Assembly: GCA_041642635.1 (NCBI GenBank)
Contig: JBEPWB010000026.1
Location: 1-13,903 of the forward strand
DNA: 13,903 nt
Direction of reading: 5' to 3'
Origin: JAAZVM01 sp041642635
GTDB lineage: Bacteria; Patescibacteriota; Gracilibacteria; BD1-5; UBA6164
In this document: positions 8,012-13,903 of the stretch, in pieces
Numbering within the stretch: position 1 is the stretch's first letter
Layout: every line of letters begins with the position of its first letter
Made by a program: the position numbers and the translations under genes
Notes under the pieces: generated by a model
What the model was told of the DNA's origin: nothing
The model's database searches: none
Seen by the model: the letters and a program-made list of their open reading frames with translations, nothing else

Positions 8012-8753
8012 GGTAACGTTAAAACACATTAACAGGTATACATGGTCAGGAGTTAAACGATATAAAAATTGTATTGACTCTTTGGGATCTTACTTCACAC
8101 GTTCAGGAAGACTTTATACTGGACTTACTAAAGAAGACGAAGAGAGATTGGGAGAAAATCTAGGTTATAATCTGAAACCAGGATCTGAATTTTGGGATAC
8201 TTTCCGAATTAGAATTTCTGGAGAAGATACTATAATGGATACTTCTGATCCAATGGATGAATTAAAGTACCTATTTCTAAAATCTCATAAAAGAGTTAGA
8301 AATGGTCTAGAAGATATAAAGCCTACTGCCAATTATGTATTAGTGAATAAAGAAGAGGAAGCTCTTAAATCTAATGAGCACTCAAGAGTTAAACGTAAAG
8401 CTTACAAAGAGATGGATAAAATGTCTCCGGCTGAGATTAAGAAAGCTCTTAGAGTATTAGGTCAGAATGCTAATAATGTAAATGATGAAGTGGCTGAAGC
8501 ACGTCTTAATGAATTTGTGGACAATGCTCCATTAAAATTCATAGAGAAATGGGTTAACAACAAAAATAGAAATACTGAATTTTTAGTAAAAGAGTCTATT
8601 GCACATAACGTTATCCGTAGAAATAAGAATGTTTACAAGTACGGTTCTGATGTTATTGGGCATAGTTTAGAAGAAGCAGTAGAATTTTTGGATAATCCAG
8701 AATTTCAAGAGATTAAGACTGCTATTTTGAATGAAGTAGAAACTAAAAAATAA
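8007..8753 (+). CDS. Unknown virion-morphogenesis protein after the capsid gene
   Basis: A 248-aa protein. The N-terminal part (1-70) is rich in aromatics and basic residues (KHINRYTWSGVKRYKNCIDS, then GYNLKPGSEFWDTFRIRISG). Residues 75-135 are charged and probably helical. Residues 139-175 (beginning MSPAEIKKALRVLG) look like a compact helical bundle. The C-terminus (215-245) is helical. No signal peptide or membrane segment is present. It is translationally coupled to the next gene through a TAATG overlap (stop 8751-8753, start 8753), and lies between the capsid gene and three connector paralogues, so a neck or portal-adjacent role is likely. I recall similar short proteins in large Bacteroidota phages but cannot name a family. 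Arginine codons are mostly AGA, unlike the capsid gene. Confidence 0.85.
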   Translation: MKVTLKHINRYTWSGVKRYKNCIDSLGSYFTRSGRLYTGLTKEDEERLGENLGYNLKPGSEFWDTFRIRISGEDTIMDTSDPMDELKYLFLKSHKRVRNGLEDIKPTANYVLVNKEEEALKSNEHSRVKRKAYKEMDKMSPAEIKKALRVLGQNANNVNDEVAEARLNEFVDNAPLKFIEKWVNNKNRNTEFLVKESIAHNVIRRNKNVYKYGSDVIGHSLEEAVEFLDNPEFQEIKTAILNEVETKK

Positions 8754-9460
8754 TGAATGTACTAAAAATGCACGAAGCAGTTAAACTAGGCTTGGATAAG
8801 ACTTCCAGCCTAGAACTGCCTGCATTTGAGCCTGAAGAGCTTGATTATTGGCTTAATGAAGCTCAATTGCAGATTATTAAACAAAAGATGTATGGCAATA
8901 ACTTTAGAGGTGAAGGCTTTGAGGACAGCGGTAAAAGAATGGATGACTTAGTTACTCTAGTACAAGAAAGTGATGTATTATCATTATCTATACACCCTTT
9001 TTATCCAAACGTTAAAACTTTAAATATAGAAGATATAGATTCTACTAATCCAGATTCTAAGTATATGTTTTTTATATCTGCTGCAGCTCAATTTGAAAGT
9101 CCTTCAAATGTAGATATTGATATGATAGAAGCTTATCCCGTAATGCAAAATAGAATTAAAGATCTTATTCAAACAGAGTTTAATACTCCTTTTATAAAGA
9201 ATCCTTTAGTTTATTTTTATGATAATAAGATAGGATTTATTCATGATCCTTATAAAAGTATTACAGCTGCTTATATTAAATATGTTAAACAACCTAAAGA
9301 ATTGGTAAGTACAGGAGCTACAGAATATCAAACAACAGAATCTGAATTACCCGAACAAGTACATCCAGAGATAGTAGCTCTAACTGTTAATCTTCTTCTA
9401 GAAAATATAGAATCAGTTAGACTAGAACCTAATTTAATGCAGTTAAGTAAAAAAGAATAA
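8753..9460 (+). CDS. Connector/ring protein, paralogue 1 of 3
   Basis: A 235-aa protein related to the next two genes. All three share an N-terminal helix, a Y(W/F)LN motif (here DYWLNEAQLQIIKQKMYGNN, 31-50), a helix with regularly spaced charged residues before a hydrophobic strand, a variable middle, and a C-terminal helix motif (here SELPEQVHPEIVALTVNLL, from about 197). In crAss-like phages several stacked ring proteins beneath the portal join head and short tail, and P22 gp4-like adaptors play the same role in other podoviruses. I infer that job from gene order and paralogy. The gene overlaps the preceding stop by one base (TAATG) and ends 2 bases before the next start. It is the most divergent of the three, with a distinct loop NNFRGEGFEDSGKR. 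Confidence 0.8.
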   Translation: MNVLKMHEAVKLGLDKTSSLELPAFEPEELDYWLNEAQLQIIKQKMYGNNFRGEGFEDSGKRMDDLVTLVQESDVLSLSIHPFYPNVKTLNIEDIDSTNPDSKYMFFISAAAQFESPSNVDIDMIEAYPVMQNRIKDLIQTEFNTPFIKNPLVYFYDNKIGFIHDPYKSITAAYIKYVKQPKELVSTGATEYQTTESELPEQVHPEIVALTVNLLLENIESVRLEPNLMQLSKKE

Positions 9461-9462
9461 TT

Positions 9463-10185
9463 ATGACATCCAGAGAAATGCAAATAACTTTTGATATGCA
9501 GATTCAATTGATATCAAAAGAACTGGAAATATTAGAAAAACCAGATTCTTATACTATTCTGTATTTTCTTAATTCAGCTCAAGATAGATATTTAAGAGAT
9601 ATGTATCTTAGTAAAGGTAGAATGAGAGATAATATTGAGTATATACAACAAAGATCTGACGTATTAAGAAATCTTATAGTTAGAGATATCTCTCTTATTA
9701 CTGAAGGTACAGAAAATAATACTATTATATCTCCTACTGAAGTAGATGGGGGAATAGCTTTGGATCTTCCATCTGATTTCTTATATTATCTACAATCTTT
9801 TTCAAAAGCTACAAATTCTTTTGTTGGAATAACTGAACCTACTTGGACACCTAACAGGTTAGTAGATGATGCTGAAATAGATAATATTACAAATACCATC
9901 TTTAATAAGCCTATACTTAGAAAGCCTTGTGTACTATTTGAAGAAGGAGATAAAGCCATTTTATACAAAGATATAGATACTGAAATTTATGATATTTCAT
10001 ATATTTATCTTAGAAAACCTTTGAAGCTAGTATTAGAAAATGATACTGCAGGAGAAACTGTTACAGAATGTGAATTAGATCCTTATCTGCATAAAGATAT
10101 CGTAGAATTAGCAGTTAAAATGTTTATAGAAGAATTTAAATACAAGTTAGGAATTAAGACTGCTCAAGCTCCACAACAACAATAA
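9463..10185 (+). CDS. Connector/ring protein, paralogue 2 of 3
   Basis: A 240-aa protein starting MTSREMQITFDMQIQL, closely paralleling the MTPREMQDSFEHKINI start of the following gene. LYFLNSAQDRYLRDMYL (about 33-49) matches the YWLN motif of the paralogues. A serine- and threonine-rich middle with PSDFLYYLQSFSKAT follows. The C-terminal motif CELDPYLHKDIVELAVKMF (from about 203) matches the other two. The protein ends in a Gln-rich tail (APQQQ). It probably forms one ring of the head-tail connector. All 11 arginine codons I counted are AGA or AGG, in sharp contrast to the capsid gene, which suggests ordinary expression as expected for a 12-copy ring component. The start is two bases after the upstream stop, and no SD is present. 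Confidence 0.82.
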   Translation: MTSREMQITFDMQIQLISKELEILEKPDSYTILYFLNSAQDRYLRDMYLSKGRMRDNIEYIQQRSDVLRNLIVRDISLITEGTENNTIISPTEVDGGIALDLPSDFLYYLQSFSKATNSFVGITEPTWTPNRLVDDAEIDNITNTIFNKPILRKPCVLFEEGDKAILYKDIDTEIYDISYIYLRKPLKLVLENDTAGETVTECELDPYLHKDIVELAVKMFIEEFKYKLGIKTAQAPQQQ

Positions 10186-10202
10186 CAATTAAAAATTAGG
10201 TT

Positions 10203-10883
10203 ATGACTCCTAGAGAAATGCAAGATTCTTTTGAACACAAGATAAATATCATGGATTCTGAAATTATGATAGAATCTCATATAGTATTTTATTGGTTGAA
10301 TAGATCTATGGATACTTTCATAAAAAATACATTACTTGGAAATACTCCAAGAGGAAATTCTGTAGAACAAACTCAAAAACAAACAGAGAATATCAGAACT
10401 CTTATTATAGAAAATTCTATTACTCCCACAGTAGGAGCTTTAGAAGATAAACCTAATTCATATATAGCTGTCTTGCCATCAAATTATAAATACCCATTAT
10501 CAGAAGAAGTTTTAATAGAACTGACTGATTTAAAAGGAGATATTGTAACTTTAAGACAAGGTATAACAGAGACTACTTCGGATAGGTATAGAAGTGATAT
10601 TGATAATCCTTATAGTGAATATCGTGTCCATTATGATGAAGCAAAACCTTTAAGGATGTTCAAAGATAATAGTGTAGAACTTATTACTGATGGTAATTAT
10701 ACTGTAGATAAATACTTTCTACGTTATATAAGAATTCCAGAAAAAATTAATTTGGGTGGGATCGATTGCGAATTGCCTGAATTTGTACATGATGAGATAG
10801 TAGATCTAGCTGTCATGTTATTTGTAAGAAGTGTCGGAGATCCTAGATACTCTAGAGAATCAGAACAAAGTGATAATAACTAA
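10203..10883 (+). CDS. Connector/ring protein, paralogue 3 of 3
   Basis: A 226-aa protein, the third member of the tandem family. MTPREMQDSFEHKINIMDSE is followed by IVFYWLNRSMDTFIKNTLLG (about 27-46), the helix NSVEQTQKQTENIRTLIIEN, and PSNYKYPLSEEVLIELTDLK in the middle. The C-terminal motif is CELPEFVHDEIVDLAVMLF (from about 189), then a Ser/Asp/Asn tail. Similarity to paralogue 2 is strongest at the N-terminus and the C-terminal helix, while the central domain, which probably contacts the neighbouring ring, has diverged. The connector role is inferred from context. It lies 17 bases after paralogue 2 and 11 bases before the next gene, so the three are almost certainly co-transcribed. Confidence 0.82.
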   Translation: MTPREMQDSFEHKINIMDSEIMIESHIVFYWLNRSMDTFIKNTLLGNTPRGNSVEQTQKQTENIRTLIIENSITPTVGALEDKPNSYIAVLPSNYKYPLSEEVLIELTDLKGDIVTLRQGITETTSDRYRSDIDNPYSEYRVHYDEAKPLRMFKDNSVELITDGNYTVDKYFLRYIRIPEKINLGGIDCELPEFVHDEIVDLAVMLFVRSVGDPRYSRESEQSDNN

Positions 10884-10894
10884 ATATAAATACA

Positions 10895-11938
10895 ATGATT
10901 AATAAACCTTATAATTTATTCATCGGTAAGGATATTGACCGTACAACTGAGCTAGCCACTGGTGCAAGTTTTGAAGTAGTTTCGGCTAATATCGCAGAAG
11001 GTGAAATAACAATACTAGATGAGAATTTGCAAGTGCTGGCTGTAGATGCCACTTCTGCTGATTCTAAAGTTATCTATATCGTCGAAGGTACTTCTCAAGT
11101 GCTGAACTATTATGACGAAGCAGGTACTTCAATTACAGGACGTAGAGTTCTTTTATCAAATCCTATTAAACATAGCTTGCTTCGTAAGTCTGTTCTTTCT
11201 GCGCATGTTGCAAAAGCTGAAGCTACTGCTACTATTCCAGCAATTACAGATGCTATCGTAGAAGGTACTGAATATGTACTTCGTTTGGTATACAAAGATA
11301 TCGAAGAGCATCCTGGACAATTCACTCAAACTTATCGTTATATAGCCAAAACTGGTGATACTAGTCTGGATGTTTTTAACGGTCTTCGTGCTCGTATCGC
11401 TAGTCATAAAGGTACTCGAGTAATTGCTTCTGGTACTACTACTCTTATTTTGACTGCTAAACCTATTCCAGAATCAACTACTAGTTTGAATAATATTGAC
11501 GAATTCAAAATGGTGAGTTTTGATGTATTTTTTAATTATGTGGATGCTAACGGTTTTTGGCAAGAACTGGGACTTGATTCTGATATAGTAGAAACAGAAG
11601 CTGTTTATGGTCTTGGTAACTGGGAGCAAGTTAGGGATATGGAAAAAGTAGAAATGGGATATCGCGGTATTACTAACCGTACATATTTCCCTATAATTAT
11701 GCCAGATTTCCGTACTCTTACTTCTGCAAGTTATAACCAGTTTGTAATTGAATACGATGCTGATTATCGTTCACCTGATAACAGTTATGAGAAATTCACA
11801 AGTAAACGAGTGATTGTATCTCTTCCTGTTACAGCAAATGATGGAGCTGTTCCTGCTACAAATCAAAATATCATAGTAGCAAATACTTTGGCCTCATGGT
11901 TAGGTATAACTCAAGATGTCTATACTGTAGCAGTATAA
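10895..11938 (+). CDS. Abundant virion protein, auxiliary capsid or tail candidate
   Basis: A 347-aa protein, mainly beta by residue pattern, with short Thr/Ala/Val-rich strands. Residues about 122-190 (from EGTEYVLRLVYKDIEE through GDTSLDVFNGLRARIASHKG to TLILTAKP) look like a repeating strand-helix-strand domain of the kind seen in phage tube, sheath and decoration proteins. The last third carries NRTYFPIIMPDFRTLTSASY and FVIEYDADYRSP. There is no signal peptide or membrane segment. Codon use stands out: 13 of 15 arginine codons are CGN (10 CGT), against none of 11 in the gene at 9463-10185. This implies very high expression, so an auxiliary capsid (decoration) protein is my first choice and a major tail protein the second. 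A strong terminator follows 31 bases after the stop, and TAA is followed directly by TAG. Confidence 0.8.
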   Translation: MINKPYNLFIGKDIDRTTELATGASFEVVSANIAEGEITILDENLQVLAVDATSADSKVIYIVEGTSQVLNYYDEAGTSITGRRVLLSNPIKHSLLRKSVLSAHVAKAEATATIPAITDAIVEGTEYVLRLVYKDIEEHPGQFTQTYRYIAKTGDTSLDVFNGLRARIASHKGTRVIASGTTTLILTAKPIPESTTSLNNIDEFKMVSFDVFFNYVDANGFWQELGLDSDIVETEAVYGLGNWEQVRDMEKVEMGYRGITNRTYFPIIMPDFRTLTSASYNQFVIEYDADYRSPDNSYEKFTSKRVIVSLPVTANDGAVPATNQNIIVANTLASWLGITQDVYTVAV

Positions 11939-11969
11939 TAGTCATATAATATAATACTAATGCAACATT

Positions 11970-12000
11970 AAGGGCGGGTACAAAAAGCCCGCCCTTTTTA
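11970..12000 (+). terminator. strong intrinsic terminator
   Basis: A perfect 9-bp stem pairs AAGGGCGGG (11970-11978) with CCCGCCCTT (11988-11996) around a 9-base loop, followed by a T run to 11999. Seven of the nine pairs are G-C. It ends the unit that contains the abundant 347-aa protein and separates it from the fibre gene, whose ATG lies 17 bases downstream. The fibre gene thus depends on readthrough or on a promoter not recognisable here. Confidence 0.92.
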
Positions 12001-12016
12001 TTTCTAAAAAATTTGT

Positions 12017-13903
12017 ATGGCTAAGGTAACTCAAAGAATAAGAGATTGGCAAGAAACTGTAAGAGTAGCTAAGAGATGGTCTTCAGATAATTTTGAACCT
12101 GCATTCGAAAAGAATACAGCGTTTAATAAAAATTTTGGTACTATTGCTGGAACTGTTGCAGAAGGTAATCATGTTCATGGAAGTGAGACTATAAATATAG
12201 CTTTAGATGAAATTTCAGATGTAGAAGCAGTAACGGTTAATTCTAATCAATTTTTAAGATTTGATACTGTCACTTCTAATTGGGTCAATACTCCTGAATT
12301 TTATATAGATGTAGATGGTAATTTAGTATTTGACGGTAATATAGTTGCTACAGGTGAAATTCAAGCTTATAGTAATATAGGACAATTACCTGATACTATA
12401 TGGGAGAGTATGCCTTACGCTACATCCACTACAGTGGGTGGAGTACAAGTATTACAGTCAACTACAATATATGAAAATGGAATACGTCTTAATACCACTT
12501 CTAAAAAACTCGAAATAGATCCATTATACTCTAATAGTGCAGATTGGTCTAATATTACCAATAAGCCGAGTACTGCTACTAGATGGCCCGTCTTTACAGA
12601 AGTAACTTCTAAACCTGACACAGCTACTAGATGGCCTACATGGACGGAAATAACAAATAAACCTACTACCTTTCCTCCTTCTGTGCATACCCATGCAATA
12701 GCAGACGTAACAAATTTACAAACTGAATTAGACTCTAAACTTGCAATAACAGCTTTTAATCAAATGTTTGAGTTGTTGAATGATGGTACTACTGACTATA
12801 TCCAAGCTAAATACGATTTATTTGGTTCTGGAGATATTGTAGCATATTCTAGTGCAGATGCTTCAGTAGAACCTATATGGTCTTCTATGCCTTATGCTAC
12901 TTCTACTGAAATAGGAGGTGTACAGGTCATACAATCTACAACTACTTATGAGAATGGTATACGATTAAATAGTACTTCTAATAAATTAGAAATAGATCCT
13001 ACTTATTCAGATAGTTTTGATGAGACTTCAAATTATACTCCTTCTGGAATATGGGATTTTACAGGTACTTTAAATTATGGAGGAGTAGAAGTTTCTAAAA
13101 GTAACCATAACCATGATAGTATTTATCATCCCCTTGGAGGTGCATCAGATCAAAATTTCACCGTTAACGATTTAATAATTCATGGAACAGTGAATCACTG
13201 GGTCGGTGATGTTATCACGGTAGATGATGCACGACTGCAATTAAACCGAACACAGGATGGTGCAACAGTAGCTTCCGGAATAGACATCTGGAACGGTACA
13301 AGTGTAGTGAGTTCTCTTCTGTATAACACAGCCGGACGGTGGCAGATAGGTGGGGTTAACATTGCAACTGAAACGTGGGTAACTGAAACGGCTACGGCCA
13401 GTAACGCTGCTGAATTAGGCGGTGTTTTAGCTGCTAATTATTTGCGTTCGGATGAGAGTGATACGATGAATGGAACTATTACTTTTAATAATGGTGGTAA
13501 TTCAGGACTATTAAGAGGTTCGGACTCTCAAAGAATGCTTATAGGAGGTGGTTCTAATTGGAGTGGTAATAACGGTGCTTATATTTCAATAGAGGGTAAT
13601 GATTTTGGTGGTACTGGATTAGGTGGAAATATTACATTTTCTCCCCCTTCTGGGAAAATAGCAAAAATACATGGTGCTCAAATATATACAGATAATTATC
13701 ATCCACAAGCTGACAACGCTGACAAATTAGGTGGTGTTTTAGCTGCTAATTATTTGCGTTCTGATGAGAGTGATACGATGTCAGGGAGATTAACAATTTC
13801 TGGAAATTTTGGTACATCTGGGAGTGGAATGCTTGCATTAAATTCAAGTGCTTTTAATGGCAGTACTTCACAAGGGCCACACATATTTGGAAAACAAAAT
13901 GGA
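12017..13903 (+). CDS. Tail fibre protein, N-terminal 629 residues (3' partial)
   Basis: An open frame from ATG 12017 runs to the right edge without a stop. The N-terminal 50 residues (KVTQRIRDWQETVRVAKRW) are basic and helical and probably anchor the fibre. LDEISDVEAV with FLRFDTVTSNWVN (63-91) is a common fibre repeat. GNIVATGEIQAYS leads into a 56-residue module at 117-172, repeated at 276-331. Three 16-residue WxxxTxKP repeats (176-223) follow the first copy and end in HTHAIADVTNLQTELDSKL, a collar/trimerisation-type motif. NHNHDSIYHPLGG (363-375) and YHPQADNADKLGG are further fibre signatures. LGGVLAANYLRSDESDTM occurs twice (467-484 and 571-588). The receptor-binding C-terminus is outside the window. 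Part of the gene (13201-13440) is GC-rich, suggesting a swapped module. The role is host recognition; head-fibre or tail-fibre placement on the virion is not decided by the sequence. Confidence 0.9.
   Translation, partial: MAKVTQRIRDWQETVRVAKRWSSDNFEPAFEKNTAFNKNFGTIAGTVAEGNHVHGSETINIALDEISDVEAVTVNSNQFLRFDTVTSNWVNTPEFYIDVDGNLVFDGNIVATGEIQAYSNIGQLPDTIWESMPYATSTTVGGVQVLQSTTIYENGIRLNTTSKKLEIDPLYSNSADWSNITNKPSTATRWPVFTEVTSKPDTATRWPTWTEITNKPTTFPPSVHTHAIADVTNLQTELDSKLAITAFNQMFELLNDGTTDYIQAKYDLFGSGDIVAYSSADASVEPIWSSMPYATSTEIGGVQVIQSTTTYENGIRLNSTSNKLEIDPTYSDSFDETSNYTPSGIWDFTGTLNYGGVEVSKSNHNHDSIYHPLGGASDQNFTVNDLIIHGTVNHWVGDVITVDDARLQLNRTQDGATVASGIDIWNGTSVVSSLLYNTAGRWQIGGVNIATETWVTETATASNAAELGGVLAANYLRSDESDTMNGTITFNNGGNSGLLRGSDSQRMLIGGGSNWSGNNGAYISIEGNDFGGTGLGGNITFSPPSGKIAKIHGAQIYTDNYHPQADNADKLGGVLAANYLRSDESDTMSGRLTISGNFGTSGSGMLALNSSAFNGSTSQGPHIFGKQNG
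12365..12532 (+). repeat. fibre 56-residue module, copy 1
   Basis: Encodes AYSNIGQLPD through LEIDPLYS. It matches copy 2 at 12842-13009 at 40 of 56 residues by hand count, with the core SMPYATST, GGVQV and YENGIRLN kept. Many synonymous sites differ, so the duplication is old and held by selection on the protein. Confidence 0.9.
12542..12685 (+). repeat. three tandem 48-base (16-residue) fibre repeats
   Basis: Units lie at 12542-12589 (DWSNITNKPSTATRWP), 12590-12637 (VFTEVTSKPDTATRWP) and 12638-12685 (TWTEITNKPTTFPPSV). The first two end identically in TATRWP; the third diverges into the HTH collar motif. They probably form a short spacer or trimeric shaft. Confidence 0.9.
12842..13009 (+). 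repeat. fibre 56-residue module, copy 2
   Basis: Encodes AYSSADASVE through LEIDPTYS, aligned without gaps to copy 1. The eight residues after AYS are unrelated between copies, while the remainder is nearly the same, which points to a conserved fold with a variable loop. Confidence 0.9.
13415..13468 (+). repeat. 54-base fibre repeat, copy 1
   Basis: Encodes LGGVLAANYLRSDESDTM. It is identical to 13727-13780 at 52 of 54 bases; both differences are synonymous (GGC/GGT, TCG/TCT). It lies at the right edge of the GC-rich segment. Confidence 0.93.
13727..13780 (+). repeat. 54-base fibre repeat, copy 2
   Basis: Same 18 residues as copy 1, in the same frame, 312 bases downstream. Both copies are preceded by A(E/K)-type residues before LGG and followed by (N/S)G. 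The motif is widespread in phage fibres as a unit of repeated shaft modules. Confidence 0.93.

Noticed and set aside
1..13903. tRNA genes, CRISPR arrays, insertion sequences, integrase or attachment sites
   Set aside because: I looked for cloverleaf-like segments, regularly spaced direct repeats and terminal inverted repeats and found none; the only repeats are inside the fibre gene.

Overview
The window is part of a double-stranded DNA phage genome. It holds the packaging and head-assembly block, all on the + strand, in the classical order: unknown small gene, large terminase, portal, acidic scaffold-like protein, major capsid protein, connector proteins, abundant virion protein, tail fibre. 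The large terminase (about 685 aa), large portal (774 aa) with a long charged C-terminal coiled coil, capsid protein (487 aa) and a run of about 230-aa connector paralogues best match crAss-like phages (Crassvirales). The DNA is AT-rich, coding is dense, and starts have A/T-rich leaders without Shine-Dalgarno motifs, as expected for a phage of Bacteroidota. The order-level assignment rests on recalled family features and gene order, not on a database search.

Layout: 1-262 holds the tail of an upstream gene and a possibly frameshifted small ORF. A strong intrinsic terminator at 315-340 closes that unit. 367-7923 is a tight cassette: a 170-aa protein (small-terminase candidate), TerL, portal, scaffold candidate and major capsid protein. 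The 83-base gap after the capsid gene carries two nested GC-rich stems without a U-tract. 8007-11938 encodes a 248-aa unknown protein, three tandem paralogues that probably form stacked connector rings, and a 347-aa protein with high-expression codon choice. A textbook terminator at 11970-12000 follows. The rest is the 5' part of a modular tail-fibre gene that runs off the window.

How the genes work together: scaffold and portal nucleate the procapsid, the capsid protein forms the shell, the terminase pumps DNA through the portal, the ring paralogues extend the portal into a short tail, and the fibre recognises the host. The most notable features are the three-paralogue ring cassette, a GC-rich mosaic segment in the fibre gene that ends at a 54-base near-identical repeat, codon use that marks the two probably most abundant proteins, and the structured gap after the capsid gene. 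I saw no RNA genes, CRISPR arrays, insertion sequences, integration genes or in-frame stop recoding.
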